A stretch of DNA of 64,000 nt from Bacillota bacterium (GTDB taxonomy: Bacteria; Bacillota; Clostridia; Acetivibrionales; DTU013). Numbering within the stretch: the first letter of the stretch is position 1; each line of letters starts with the position of its first letter. Of the stretch, positions 25,374-34,874 are shown one piece after another. The position numbers were made by a program, and so were the translations under genes. The notes under the pieces were generated by a model. The model worked only from the letters and a program-made list of their open reading frames with translations. It did no database searches and was not told the origin of the DNA. The DNA lies in assembly GCA_023399355.1 (NCBI GenBank), contig JAEWQC010000189.1:1-64000 (forward strand), written 5' to 3'.

Positions 25374-26795
25374 CTAATTGGAAATTTGAGTAATCAGCCC
25401 GGATCCGCCACATTTTGTGCAGGTACGTGAACCTGTTCCGCCACAAATCATACAGGTATCAACTACTCTTCCATATACACCGTATTGATATCCCATATGC
25501 TCCGTATATCCAACGCCGTTACACGAAAAGCAGCTTATTCTTCCGGTTCCTCCGCAAGTCGGACAATTAACATATTGTACTGTTGGCACTTTCAAAGCAG
25601 GCGCATAACTATTGCTTCCATTATTGGAGGCAGGTGCGGGCGTCTCTTTTGCACCGTTGGCAGTCTTATCCTCAGGGTGCAGTTGACTATAGATTTGAGC
25701 AGTCGTTAAGCGAGCTCCGTCATCCTTGTACTTATCTGCAAAATAGCCTTCAATATCCACCTTATTCCCCGAAACATCTATGGCTTTTAGCTTTAGATAG
25801 CCGATAACAATACCTTTATCACGATCAAGCGTATCCAGCCTGGTATTAGCCTCAATTATTGTGCGTCTTTCATCGTCAATAGTAGAATAAAACAGTTCTT
25901 GCTTTCCACTAGACGATCCATCAAGAGGTGTCCTGAATTGAAGATCAACTTCTTTATCTTCTTTAGTGTACGCTGTCCCCTGAGCAGCCTTTTCTTTAAT
26001 GAACAAACTAAAGAACTGACCGCTCCCCGATTTGCCAGACGCATCAGCCGGGTTATAATGCTTCGGGTCAAGTATTACCCATATCCTTTCTCCGCTAACA
26101 TACCATGTAGTTTCATTACTATATTGCGTTATCATCGGCCATAGCTTTCTTTGCCCATTGACTATTCCATCCATATAAAACATGCGTGTTTCCCACTTGG
26201 CATCAGGGCTTTTATAGGTAATCCCCAGGTCTCGCAATGGTATCCCGTCTTCATAAATTAACTTTTTGATATCCGGAAGCGCCTTTACTAAGCCGTAGGT
26301 GCTGTAGCATATTATTTTGGTAAATCCGGAATTGATGTAAGCGGTATTTGCAACAGGAAAAACCTTTGTATAACAAAGTGATGCTATACTCGCAGAATCA
26401 CAAAGGAACATTTTCAGGGTCTTGTCATAATATACACTTTCCTGAACTTTGTTTAAAATAACAGAACCCTTTGATTTACAATATATATAGGTTGCACGAC
26501 CTACCTCATACGAATTATAATTATATTCACTCTTTTTTATACTGAACTTCCGGGTCTTAGTATTGGAAGAATACTCAAAGCCCATGGCATTGCAAAACTC
26601 CGAGGCTTTAAGCATAGCCGTGCCCTTTGAAGAAATGCTTATCATGTCTTTATAAGCAGTCCATTGACCTTTTTGAGTTTCAATCAAAACCAGGTATGGT
26701 CTGTCAGAAACAGCATTTACGGATACAAAGGATGTTGATGATAATATCACTATAAATACCAATAACATGACAATAAGTCGTTTTAGTCTGCTCAT
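25374..26795 (-). CDS. Secreted protein with a stalk-like N-domain and C-terminal CxxCxGxG (DnaJ-type) zinc motifs
   Basis: The 473-residue protein begins with a signal peptide (RLKRLIVMLLVFIVILSSTS). A region resembling copper-amine-oxidase-like stalk domains (about 40-150) follows. A middle region has no recognised family (WYVSGERIWVILDPKHYNPA). The last 60 residues carry four CxxC-type motifs (CPTCGGTG, CFSCNGVG, CMICGGTG, CTKCGGSG), as in the DnaJ zinc domain. ATG 26795 has AGGAGGACGGG just upstream. DnaJ-type zinc motifs on an exported protein are unusual. It ends with tandem TAG TAG. Confidence 0.7.
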   Translation of the reverse strand: MSRLKRLIVMLLVFIVILSSTSFVSVNAVSDRPYLVLIETQKGQWTAYKDMISISSKGTAMLKASEFCNAMGFEYSSNTKTRKFSIKKSEYNYNSYEVGRATYIYCKSKGSVILNKVQESVYYDKTLKMFLCDSASIASLCYTKVFPVANTAYINSGFTKIICYSTYGLVKALPDIKKLIYEDGIPLRDLGITYKSPDAKWETRMFYMDGIVNGQRKLWPMITQYSNETTWYVSGERIWVILDPKHYNPADASGKSGSGQFFSLFIKEKAAQGTAYTKEDKEVDLQFRTPLDGSSSGKQELFYSTIDDERRTIIEANTRLDTLDRDKGIVIGYLKLKAIDVSGNKVDIEGYFADKYKDDGARLTTAQIYSQLHPEDKTANGAKETPAPASNNGSNSYAPALKVPTVQYVNCPTCGGTGRISCFSCNGVGYTEHMGYQYGVYGRVVDTCMICGGTGSRTCTKCGGSGLITQISN

Positions 26796-26933
26796 CCCGT
26801 CCTCCTGACAAAATAATGGAATTAGAACTGTACATCCATTTAATCCTACTAAAATGTAAAAGTCAAGCAGATTTCGATACATTTCGACAAACAGAAACAA
26901 TACCGATCTATGTCAAAGTGGGGTTTGCTGTTC

Positions 26934-28868
26934 TCAATCAAATGTTTTCAATCCGGACCCGTATGGGAATAATGGCTTTTTACCGCTCCCGTCATCAACA
27001 TTTATGGGCAGCTGTTTTACATCTGCAGGCCAAGTGAAGGAAAGCTTGCCGGTAAAAGGATATTCTCCGTAAAGAACCTCTGAAACGGCATCTCCCTCAG
27101 ATCCGGGAAGCCATGCTGCAACAAAGGCATCCCAACTATTTATTTCATCCGTAACAATCCTGGGCCTTCCCGATACCAGTACTGTGATTACCGGCAAACC
27201 GGTAGCTTTGGCGTCCTCCAAAGCTTTTTTGTTTCCATCCAGTGCCAACCCATTGAACAACCCCAGCTCGCCGTCATCGCCTTCATATTCCGCATATGGC
27301 TTTTCCCCGATCACAACTACTGCCGCGTCGGCATTCCCGGCTTTCTTTTTATCTGTAATAATTGTGCCTCCGTTTTCCCTGGCTATTTTCCGGAAACCCT
27401 CCAGAATGGTGGAACCTTCCGTCCATTTATTTCCGCTCTGGTCCATGCCCCCCTGCCAGCCTACTGTCCACCCGCCGCATTGTACTCCCACATTATCAGC
27501 CGCAGGACCGGTTACAAAAATTTTGGCTCCTTTTTTCAAGGGAAGAATGGTATTCTTATTCTTTAGAAGTACTAAAGACTCCCTCACCGCTTTTTTTGCG
27601 ATTTCCCTGCTCCCGGCGGAACCCAGTTCTTTTACAGCCAGGTTCTGATTGCCTAAAGGTTTTTCAAACAGATTCATCTCAAGTTTGACTTTCAAAATCC
27701 TCCCCACCGCATCATTTAACCTTTGTTCAGTTATCTCTCCTTTATTTACCGCTTTTTTTATTTCATCTATAGTTTCTCTCCAGTGATTTGCTTCCATAAA
27801 CATATCCACACCGGAATTTACCGATGCAACCACCTGACTGTGAAAATCCCCTTCTTTCAGTTGGTGAAGTGCTTCATAATCTGAGATGACAAAACCTTTG
27901 AAACCCAGTTCACCTTTTAAAACATCCTGAATAAGATATTTGTTTTCATGATTCTTAAGCCCGTTCCAACTGCTGAAAGAAACCATAACCGCCTTAACGC
28001 CGGCTTTTACAGCTTTTTCATATCCCGAGATGTGAATTTTTTTCAGTTCTTCCTCGGAAATTCTGGCATCTCCCTGGTCAATCGCGTATGTATTGTTTCC
28101 TGTCTTCCATCCTGTTCCACCATCAGCTGCATAGTGTTTTGCCGTTGCCGCAATACCATATTTATCCTGCATTGTTTTGATATATGGAACTAAAAGCCTG
28201 CCCACCAATTCCGGGTTTTCGCTGTAGCTTTCATAAGTTCTTCCCCATCTTTCGTCCCGGGCCACTGCGATACATGGGCCAAAATTCCAATTTACACCTG
28301 TTGCAATCATCTCCCGTGCTGTTACAGCTGCAACTTCAGTCATCAGTTCAGGGTCTCCCGCTGCTCCAAGCCCGATATTATGCGGAAATACAACTGCACC
28401 GTATATGGTATTATGGCCATGTACCGCATCTATGCCATATATGACAGGAATTCCAAGCCGTGTAGACATAGCCGCATCCTGATACTCCTTGCACATAGCC
28501 ATCCAGTCTTCCCTGGTATTCCCTCCGGGATAGGAACCCCCTCCGCTCAGGACGGACCCGAGATAATATTTCTTCACATCGGCAGGTGAAGCCGTTTGTC
28601 TTTCTCCCTGGACCATCTGTCCTGCCTTTTCGTCCAATGTCATTTTCCCTATCAAGGAGTTTAATCTGTCCTCAATAGAAGTACTGCCCTTTTGCCCCTC
28701 ATGTATTTCGTTCTGTTCCATTTTACCTTCCGCAGTTTCTGCAACCTTTGTAACAACAGGGCTTTGGGATGCTTTCGAAGATGTGTTCCCGTTCTGGCAA
28801 GCCGTCAACTGGGACAATACGAAAACACAAACCAGAAGAATAAAACTGGTTTTCCGCAACTTTCTCAT
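26934..28868 (-). CDS. GH3-family beta-glucosidase, lipoprotein
   Basis: The 644-residue enzyme releases glucose or xylose from beta-glycosides outside the cell. A lipoprotein signal (FILLVCVFVLSQLTAC, with Cys about 24) anchors it to the membrane. The GH3 N-domain includes AKHYAADGGTGW and the nucleophile motif VISDYEALHQ (Asp in SDY). The C-domain has LLKNKNTILPL, VIGEKPYAEYEGD and KLSFTWPADV. Length and order are typical. It is separate from the neighbouring zinc-motif protein by 138 nt on the same strand. Confidence 0.9.
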   Translation of the reverse strand: MRKLRKTSFILLVCVFVLSQLTACQNGNTSSKASQSPVVTKVAETAEGKMEQNEIHEGQKGSTSIEDRLNSLIGKMTLDEKAGQMVQGERQTASPADVKKYYLGSVLSGGGSYPGGNTREDWMAMCKEYQDAAMSTRLGIPVIYGIDAVHGHNTIYGAVVFPHNIGLGAAGDPELMTEVAAVTAREMIATGVNWNFGPCIAVARDERWGRTYESYSENPELVGRLLVPYIKTMQDKYGIAATAKHYAADGGTGWKTGNNTYAIDQGDARISEEELKKIHISGYEKAVKAGVKAVMVSFSSWNGLKNHENKYLIQDVLKGELGFKGFVISDYEALHQLKEGDFHSQVVASVNSGVDMFMEANHWRETIDEIKKAVNKGEITEQRLNDAVGRILKVKLEMNLFEKPLGNQNLAVKELGSAGSREIAKKAVRESLVLLKNKNTILPLKKGAKIFVTGPAADNVGVQCGGWTVGWQGGMDQSGNKWTEGSTILEGFRKIARENGGTIITDKKKAGNADAAVVVIGEKPYAEYEGDDGELGLFNGLALDGNKKALEDAKATGLPVITVLVSGRPRIVTDEINSWDAFVAAWLPGSEGDAVSEVLYGEYPFTGKLSFTWPADVKQLPINVDDGSGKKPLFPYGSGLKTFD

Positions 28869-29115
28869 CCTGCCATCTCCTTTTCCAAATATCTCTAAAT
28901 TAAGTTTACTCCTTGGACCGGGGTATTAGCAGTAGCTTGTTTTCGGCTATTTGGTAGACTTATTTCATCTTTTGGCATAGGGTATTCAGCGGCAATAAAT
29001 ACAGATGGCATGAGATTTTCTTTTTCCTTCTGGCAAATAAAGCTACTGTTTAACTGGTTAAATGAGTATGCTAAAATAATATAAGGATACTTATGTAATC
29101 CTTGTCAAGGGGGTG

Positions 29116-30444
29116 ATGCGAATGAAAGCATTAAGACGAGTAATATCCTCAGTATTACTTTTTATTGTCATAAACTCATTTAGTATTTTATTTTTTACAA
29201 CCAGATGGTGGATAATCATTCCCTTTGCCATTGTGTATTTTCTGGCAGTCAATATATTTCCAAACATCAAAAAACAGCCTACCTTCAGAATTAAAATGTT
29301 AACGGATGGGGTAGAGTTGCTAAAACTTTTTTTAGTTACAACTTTGCTCAGCATATTATATGCAGTTTTCGTCGGAATAAAGATGATTCCAACTGGAGAA
29401 CATATTTTTATTATTTCCTTGGTAATTGTACTATTAGCGGAGTCAATATTATTTTGGAATGGGATTGTCAGAGTATACTGTACTTCTATCCAGCTTGGAA
29501 TAAAGCGGCGTATTATCGGAATTGCCTGCGGCTGGATTCCACTTGTTCATATCTATGCACTGGTGAAAATAATAAATATCGCGGCAGAAGAAGCTAAGTT
29601 CGAGATTGAAAAGTTTGAATTAAGTTTGACACGAAATGGTAAAGATCTATGCAAAACACGCTACCCACTTTTAATGGTGCATGGCGTATTTTTTCGGGAT
29701 ACTCGTTTTTTCAATTACTGGGGGCGTATTCCCGGAGAGTTGGTAAAAAACGGGGCTGTCCTGTTTTACGGTCAGCAACAGTCAGCAGCTTCAGTGAAAA
29801 GAAGTGGCGAGGAACTATCTGATCGTATTAAAAGCATTCTTAAAGATACCGGTTGTGAAAAAGTGAATATTATCGCTCATTCCAAAGGCGGTCTTGATAG
29901 CCGCTATGCAATTAGTTGTCTGGGTATGGATCAATACGTCGCATCGCTAACAACGATCAATACGCCACATAGAGGCTGTATTTTTGCGGATTATCTTCTG
30001 GAGAAAGTTTCAGAAAATGTGCGTAATTCCATTGCAAATAAATATAATTCCGCACTTAGGAAGCTTGGTGACACAAATCCTGATTTTAATGCGGCCATTA
30101 AGGATTTGACAGCTTCTCAGTGCAAAGTTATAAATGAAATGGTTCCTGATGTCCCGTGTGTATATTATCAGAGCGTCGGTTCAAAAATGAATCGTGCCCA
30201 TAGTGGAAAATTTCCATTGAACATTGCTTATCCATTTGTGCGTCACTTTGATGGCGATAATGATGGTTTGGTCTCAGTTGAATCTGTACAGTGGGGCAAT
30301 AACTTTATTATGATATCTTCTAGTGGCAAACGCGGTATTTCTCACGCTGACATAATCGACCTCAATCGCGAAAATATCAGGGGCTTTGATGTCAGAGAGT
30401 TTTATGTGAGTCTAGTTGAGGACTTAAAAAAGAGAGGATTATAA
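29116..30444 (+). CDS. Membrane-anchored lipase/PGAP1-like alpha/beta-hydrolase
   Basis: The 442-residue protein starts with about five hydrophobic segments (residues 10-150) and then a lipase domain. This has LLMVHGVFFRDTRFFNYWGRIP, the nucleophile elbow IIAHSKGGLDSRY (A-H-S-K-G-G), TTINTPHRG and a C-terminal DGDNDGLVSVES with a later His (GISHADIIDL). AAGGGGG lies 2 nt before ATG 29116 and 8 nt before ATG 29122, so the second may be the start. It resembles triacylglycerol lipases that act on wall or membrane lipids. Substrate unknown. Confidence 0.8.
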   Translation: MRMKALRRVISSVLLFIVINSFSILFFTTRWWIIIPFAIVYFLAVNIFPNIKKQPTFRIKMLTDGVELLKLFLVTTLLSILYAVFVGIKMIPTGEHIFIISLVIVLLAESILFWNGIVRVYCTSIQLGIKRRIIGIACGWIPLVHIYALVKIINIAAEEAKFEIEKFELSLTRNGKDLCKTRYPLLMVHGVFFRDTRFFNYWGRIPGELVKNGAVLFYGQQQSAASVKRSGEELSDRIKSILKDTGCEKVNIIAHSKGGLDSRYAISCLGMDQYVASLTTINTPHRGCIFADYLLEKVSENVRNSIANKYNSALRKLGDTNPDFNAAIKDLTASQCKVINEMVPDVPCVYYQSVGSKMNRAHSGKFPLNIAYPFVRHFDGDNDGLVSVESVQWGNNFIMISSSGKRGISHADIIDLNRENIRGFDVREFYVSLVEDLKKRGL

Positions 30445-31092
30445 GCTGGTTTCCCAATATATAGAAATACTGCTATATCTGTTTGATGTTTGTTCCCATA
30501 AGTTCACGTTTTCAAGGCAAGGAAGCATCCTTCGACACAATATCTGCAATAACCCTATTCTCCGAAGAAAAGCAGTAAGGATTTGAATCTTAATTATATC
30601 TACTTAATTCATATACCCAAATGAACGCACTGCGTTGCAGTCAATTACCACCAGCTTAGCTGGTAGCTTGATTTAGCAGTTCTTCTGATATATTGCTATA
30701 CCATTATGTAAAAAATCGCTCAATGAGCAGTTTTTTGCACATTGCAGTTTCACCCCTTCTGACAACCCTGCTTCTTTAAGTCGTGAAGCAGTGACCTTCA
30801 ACATACCTTCCGATATATCCAGGCCATATACCTTTCCAATGCTTCCAACCTAGCCTGCAAGAACCGAAGTACAATAACCTGTGCCAAATCCAACCTCAAG
30901 CACCTTTTCACCTTCCTATACGTTAAGTTTTGCGAATCCTGCATCACGGAACCTTTTTCAATACAAGTAATAAAAAGATCCTGCTACTCGCTTAATTTAT
31001 TGCAGCTTATTTGGGCTTGTTCCTTTGACCTTATTTTACTCTCCTTATTTCTTCCATAATATAAGAATCCTTTTTGTTAAAAAAGTATAGAT
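30445..31092. other. 648-bp gap with a decayed methyltransferase
   Basis: Apart from the remnant described at 30675-30966 I see only an inverted repeat at about 30649-30668 (ACCAGCTTAGCTGGT) and no intact gene. Confidence 0.55.
30675..30966 (-). pseudogene. SAM-dependent methyltransferase remnant with two in-frame TAG codons
   Basis: One minus-strand frame reads RFRDAGFAKLNV-TAG, then EGEKVLEVGFGTGYCTSVLAG-TAG, then VGSIGKVYGLDISEGMLKVT. This is the SAM-binding motif I region of a UbiE-like methyltransferase. The TAGs are at 30916-30918 and 30850-30852, exactly 66 nt apart. A TGA upstream and loss of the C-terminal part after QCAKNC mark it as decayed, although amber decoding exists in this organism. 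Both TAGs replace expected Lys/Ser-like positions. Confidence 0.6.
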
Positions 31093-31773
31093 TCATCGAT
31101 TAATCTGTAATTCCTCCTGAAAATAAGGTTTCCTGAAAAGCTCGTCTTTCTTTATCCCGTTCATTTTCGCAATCACGGCAAAATTTATCTGACTGATAAA
31201 GAAAAAGAGCTTTCCCGGCAACTTGGAGTTAATATGTATGTCCCCACAGACGTTTCCACCACAAACATCGCAAATGATCTGATCAAATGCCGAGCCAATA
31301 TGTTTCCACATTTTATATACTGATGGCATTGCTCTTAATGGCTGAAGCATTCCACCGCTGCCGATTAATACACTAAAACGATATTCAGCACGAATCTCTT
31401 TGCAGAAACTCTTTATGACAAGGGCGGCATCATCGTTAATGCGTGATTCGGGGAATCCGCAATTGATGACAGCGTATATTTTTTGTTCCGCTGGTTTTCC
31501 GGTACCGCTTATATAATCCCTGTAACCCACCAAAAATTCGATAAGCGCTCCCGGCAGGCAATAGACGTAGAGTGGGAAAACAATCACAATAGCATCGGCT
31601 TTTGCCATACTCGCATAATCCTGTAACAGCTTCTTATTTAAGATAGATCTGCCCGCTTCAATAACTGTTGCGTTGCAATCGACGCCAGTTCGCCCCCCGA
31701 GTAAATTAAGCAGTTTCATGGAGGTGGACCCTTTCAGCCGTGGGCTTCCGTTTAATAAAATAATATCATGCAT
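31093..31773 (-). CDS. Flavodoxin-like NAD(P)H-dependent oxidoreductase
   Basis: The 226-residue protein has the FMN-binding flavodoxin fold, with the N-terminal phosphate loop ILLNGSPRLKGSTSMKLL and FPLYVYCLPGALIEFL. The cysteine-containing VCGGNVCGDIH is not part of the usual FMN site. It starts 3 nt after the stop of the upstream flavodoxin-like gene, so the two are co-transcribed, probably with the PadR regulator. Confidence 0.75.
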   Translation of the reverse strand: MHDIILLNGSPRLKGSTSMKLLNLLGGRTGVDCNATVIEAGRSILNKKLLQDYASMAKADAIVIVFPLYVYCLPGALIEFLVGYRDYISGTGKPAEQKIYAVINCGFPESRINDDAALVIKSFCKEIRAEYRFSVLIGSGGMLQPLRAMPSVYKMWKHIGSAFDQIICDVCGGNVCGDIHINSKLPGKLFFFISQINFAVIAKMNGIKKDELFRKPYFQEELQINR

Positions 31774-31775
31774 GA

Positions 31776-32327
31776 TTAACCGATCATCCTTTCAAGTTTC
31801 ACTGTTTTCAAACATTCGGCAATATTATTCTGATCATATAAATAAACAAAAGCTTCAATGCCTGGCCTGTGTTTTACGACATTGACAAAGAGCTCTGCAT
31901 CCTCTTTCGTAACTGTGTTGTTATAGCCGATAACTACCACTTTTGGTTTTGATGGATACCGTGGCGGGTGACCGGTCGTTCCATCCGGCTTTTTCACAAA
32001 CAGCGGCAACACATTTGGCAGCCACCGGTCGATCGCATTTTTAATATTCGGGCTGAACTGCCCAAATATAATCGGACTTAAATAAACGACGACATCACTT
32101 TCATTAAACGTGCGATTGATTTGTGCCATTGGATCGTTTATAACGCATTCGCCTGGCTTTTTCGTCCAGCAGCCGTAACAACCGATGCAAAAATGTAAAT
32201 TTCCTTTCTTTATACTCTGTTGATTGATTTCAAAGTTCCGTCTTTGAAAAAAGTCTACTACAAGTGAAGAGAGCTTTTTATAAATCTCCGTTTTGTAGTC
32301 ATCATCCGAAATGATAAATGCTTTCAT
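31776..32327 (-). CDS. Flavodoxin-family NAD(P)H oxidoreductase
   Basis: The 183-residue flavodoxin-fold protein contains the cysteine-rich FCIGCYGCWTKKPGECVI, typical of iron-sulfur flavoprotein-like NADPH reductases (CxxCxxC...C). This is followed by VVVYLSPIIFGQFSPNIKNAIDRWL, the FMN-contact region. It is the middle gene of the PadR-flavodoxin-flavodoxin operon. Confidence 0.78.
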   Translation of the reverse strand: MKAFIISDDDYKTEIYKKLSSLVVDFFQRRNFEINQQSIKKGNLHFCIGCYGCWTKKPGECVINDPMAQINRTFNESDVVVYLSPIIFGQFSPNIKNAIDRWLPNVLPLFVKKPDGTTGHPPRYPSKPKVVVIGYNNTVTKEDAELFVNVVKHRPGIEAFVYLYDQNNIAECLKTVKLERMIG

Positions 32328-32381
32328 ACAATTGACACCTTTGACACCTTTCTATTTTGTTGTTATAAAGTCCAGGCAATA

Positions 32382-32888
32382 TTACTTATTGATCAAATTG
32401 TCTTCACACCAGCGTATCGCAAAGTCATAGCAATCCAGCCCGAAATCCAGTGTGCAAAGCTCAAACGGGTCTGCTTTATTCTCTACTTTGCTTTTAAGTT
32501 CCAAAAGGCTTTCTTTGTAACACTTGATATCATGAATACATTGCTCTATGAGCAGAGTAGCTTTCTCATGTGGCAGATGACGGAAGAAAAATATTTTTGC
32601 CAAAGGGCCTGAAATGTCAGTCCTCGACAAAGCGATCGGGGAGGCGAGCCACTTTAAAAATTCGGTTTTGCCCTGCTCATTAATGGAATAGATTTTTTTC
32701 AGTTTCCCGTTCTCTATAGATTCTTTTAACTCTACGAGTCCTTTCTTTTCAAGGCGCTTCAGTGATGGGTAAATGCTTCCGAAACTCGCATCCACGAAAT
32801 AGGAGGTACTCATACTCATATGCTGTTTCATATCGTATCCTGTCATATCTTTTTCCATTAAAAATCCCAGTAAAATATATTCGGTCAT
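32382..32888 (-). CDS. PadR-family transcriptional regulator
   Basis: The 168-residue winged-helix protein begins with the PadR core EYILLGFLMEKDMTGYDMKQ, then SFGSIYPSLKRLEKKGLVEL and a C-terminal helical dimerisation part (Vir-like, CIHDIKCYKESLLELKSKVE). It leads the operon and probably represses the two flavodoxin-like oxidoreductases in response to a toxic compound. Confidence 0.85.
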   Translation of the reverse strand: MTEYILLGFLMEKDMTGYDMKQHMSMSTSYFVDASFGSIYPSLKRLEKKGLVELKESIENGKLKKIYSINEQGKTEFLKWLASPIALSRTDISGPLAKIFFFRHLPHEKATLLIEQCIHDIKCYKESLLELKSKVENKADPFELCTLDFGLDCYDFAIRWCEDNLINK

Positions 32889-33448
32889 ATAATTCCCCCA
32901 AAGTAATACCTTATCAATATATATCGTCGTGATATATGTAACTACGATATAACATTACCTTCTCATTAGTCTTTTGTCAATAGGATAAAGAAATATTTAT
33001 TTATAATAGCGCAAGGTGCATAATAATATGACCTTGTTTTACCAATCCTATTCTGCTATCCTAACATCGGCAGTTGCTGCCCTGCTATGGCTTTTATGGC
33101 GTTCCCGTCGAAGGTGATTGCAGCAATAGGGGTCGATACCGTCACAGCGTCGGCACTGCTCTTTGCCACTGCATCCACTGGTTTCAAGACAATAACAAAA
33201 CGGGCTTCCATTACCGGAAACCCGCTTCCTTGTGCTGGTCGGAGTGGTCTTATAGGATTTTTCGAAGAAGCCCAGTAAAATCAATGGTTTGATGGTAGTC
33301 GATAAGCAGTATTTTCTTTCTTGTATGACTGAAATGTATACGTGCAAAAGAAAAGGTACAGTCCAGCATAATTAGAGAATTACTTCACTGCGTATCGCAA
33401 AAAACAATCAATTCCTTATTTGTGTTGTACAGCGTTAAATATTTCGCA
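32889..33448. other. 560-bp gap with one copy of the tRNA-Pro-end repeat
   Basis: No gene is supported. The region holds the hairpin GGGcTTCC...GGAAaCCC and repeat copy A. Open frames here in both directions have no family match and arise from the repeat. Confidence 0.55.
33236..33310 (+). repeat. Dispersed repeat copy A
   Basis: It begins TGGTCGGAGTGGTCTTATAG and continues for about 75 bp in high similarity with 36709-36785. The first 11 bases are the 3' end of tRNA-Pro. A hairpin precedes it. Confidence 0.75.
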
Positions 33449-34109
33449 TCACGGGCAATTGAGCAGGCGTTTGCCTATGATTCCAAGAATTAGATGGACA
33501 ACAGCCTGAAATATGTAAAAATACGGCATCCAGGCCGCCTGGCTTAAGTCGGAGATTGCTGACAGGCTATAGAACGTCAGTGCAATCCATACGATCATGT
33601 TAATTGCAAAAACGCCGGTTTTGTCCAGCGGACCGTTCCCGGGATCGGCCTTGTAAATACTTCTGTTCATAAATTGGGCAAAGCCTCCCGGGAAAACATA
33701 TTCGTCAATTTCGTGGAACATGTAAAGAGGAGTGGACATCAGCATTGCAAACAATACGGTGCTTTTAGGCAGGACAATCACAATCAGATAGACGGTCAAA
33801 AAAAATACTTACAATCACACCGACTTTCGGCCAGTTATCAATAAGCCATGAAGAATAGCTTTTAAGGATGTTTCCAGTATGCTTGCCCGACGAATCTCCC
33901 TGGGGCGGATTTTCTTTCCTGATTATTCTATAGACGTATATAGCGCAAATAGGCACTGTAAAAACGATCTCAAGTATTAGCGAACTTATTATGCAAGCTA
34001 TTGCTCCTTCTTTACCATATCCGGACTTTTTCTTTAGAATTCCCGAAATGAAAGGGATCGTCCCTAACAACAACCTGTAAAGAAATGCATTTAGCATTGC
34101 GGAACCCAT
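33449..34109 (-). pseudogene. HXXEE-domain membrane protein interrupted by a frameshift
   Basis: Two overlapping frames form one protein. The 5' frame starts at ATG 34109 (GGGGGTG 6 nt upstream) and reaches SWLIDNWPKVGVIVSIFF. The 3' frame continues LTVYLIVIVLPKSTVLFAML and TPLYMFHEIDEYVFPGGF to a stop at 33449. The switch is at a run of eight T on the minus strand (A8 at about 33799-33806). HXXEE proteins have about 170-190 residues and carry the H-x-x-E-E motif seen here as HEIDE. It could be a true mutation, a sequencing error or slippage. The 65-residue N-terminal extension is hydrophobic and unassigned. Confidence 0.65.
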
Positions 34110-34179
34110 TTTGGCACCCCCATACTATTGTCATATCGAATTTTAATAATACAACCGTATTAATTGCATATTAGCACAC

Positions 34180-34208
34180 TTGTATTAAAAAAACAATCGT
34201 GCTATAAT
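34180..34208 (+). promoter_or_regulatory. Promoter of the TetR gene
   Basis: TTGTAT (34180-34185) and TATAAT (34203-34208) are 17 nt apart, and the ATG is 6 nt after the -10. AATACAA (34148-34154) is the inverted complement of TTGTATT (34180-34186), a possible TetR operator between the divergent genes. Confidence 0.65.
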
Positions 34209-34214
34209 AAAATC

Positions 34215-34826
34215 ATGCCTAAAAAAGTGAATCACGAAGAAAAACGCAGGAGTTTGGCGGAAGCCACCTGGCGTATCATATGCAAGGAAGGCTTGGAAGC
34301 AGTATCTGTACGCAGAGTCGCTAATGAAGCGAATATGTCGCTGGGAGCACTGCGCTATTATTTCGAAAACCAGTCAGAACTGATACGGTTTTCTATAAAT
34401 ATGATATCGGAACATATCCATGAGCGATTTGCAAAAATTCGATTCGAAGAAGATCCGTTAAAGCATATCGTCACGGTTGTCAGCCAATTCATGCCAATAG
34501 ATGAAGAACGGCGAATAGAGGGAGAGGTATGGCTGTCTTTTATCAGCCGCGCAATACATGATCATGACATTCAGGAACTCAGAAAACAAGTGCAAGAGGA
34601 ATTGTATACTAGTTTTAGTCGGATGATCGGATACTTGAACGATCAAGGTTTACTAAAAGAAGGTATTGATACAGAAGTTGAAGTAAAACGACTGCACGCA
34701 CTCGTAGATGGTCTTAGCATACATAATCTGATCCATCCGGCAATGATGTCTCCGGATGAAATGGTTTCTATTATCAATTATCATTTGGAGCAAATAACCA
34801 TCAAACCAACAAAGGGTCGAGTTTGA
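34215..34826 (+). CDS. TetR-family transcriptional regulator
   Basis: A 203-residue regulator whose N-terminal helix-turn-helix reads RRSLAEATWRIICKEGLEAVSV and RRVANEANMSLGALRYYFEN. The C-terminal ligand domain ends HALVDGLSIHNLIHPAMMSP, as in BetI/TetR_C_6-type proteins. ATG 34215 directly follows the -10, so translation is probably leaderless. It is divergent from the frameshifted HXXEE membrane protein, its probable target. Confidence 0.85.
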   Translation: MPKKVNHEEKRRSLAEATWRIICKEGLEAVSVRRVANEANMSLGALRYYFENQSELIRFSINMISEHIHERFAKIRFEEDPLKHIVTVVSQFMPIDEERRIEGEVWLSFISRAIHDHDIQELRKQVQEELYTSFSRMIGYLNDQGLLKEGIDTEVEVKRLHALVDGLSIHNLIHPAMMSPDEMVSIINYHLEQITIKPTKGRV

Positions 34827-34874
34827 AATTTTGCAAATTATCCATAAATTTAAAAGGACTTGAACCAAGATGAC

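Noticed and set aside
30850..30918. Second Pyl-containing protein
   Set aside because: The two TAGs fall in a short fragment lacking start, C-terminal half and with a TGA upstream; decay is simpler, though kept as a finding to test.
33048..33347. Minus-strand gene of 99 codons with KSYKTTPTSTRKR
   Set aside because: The frame runs through a dispersed repeat and hairpin sequence, and a plus frame is open as well.
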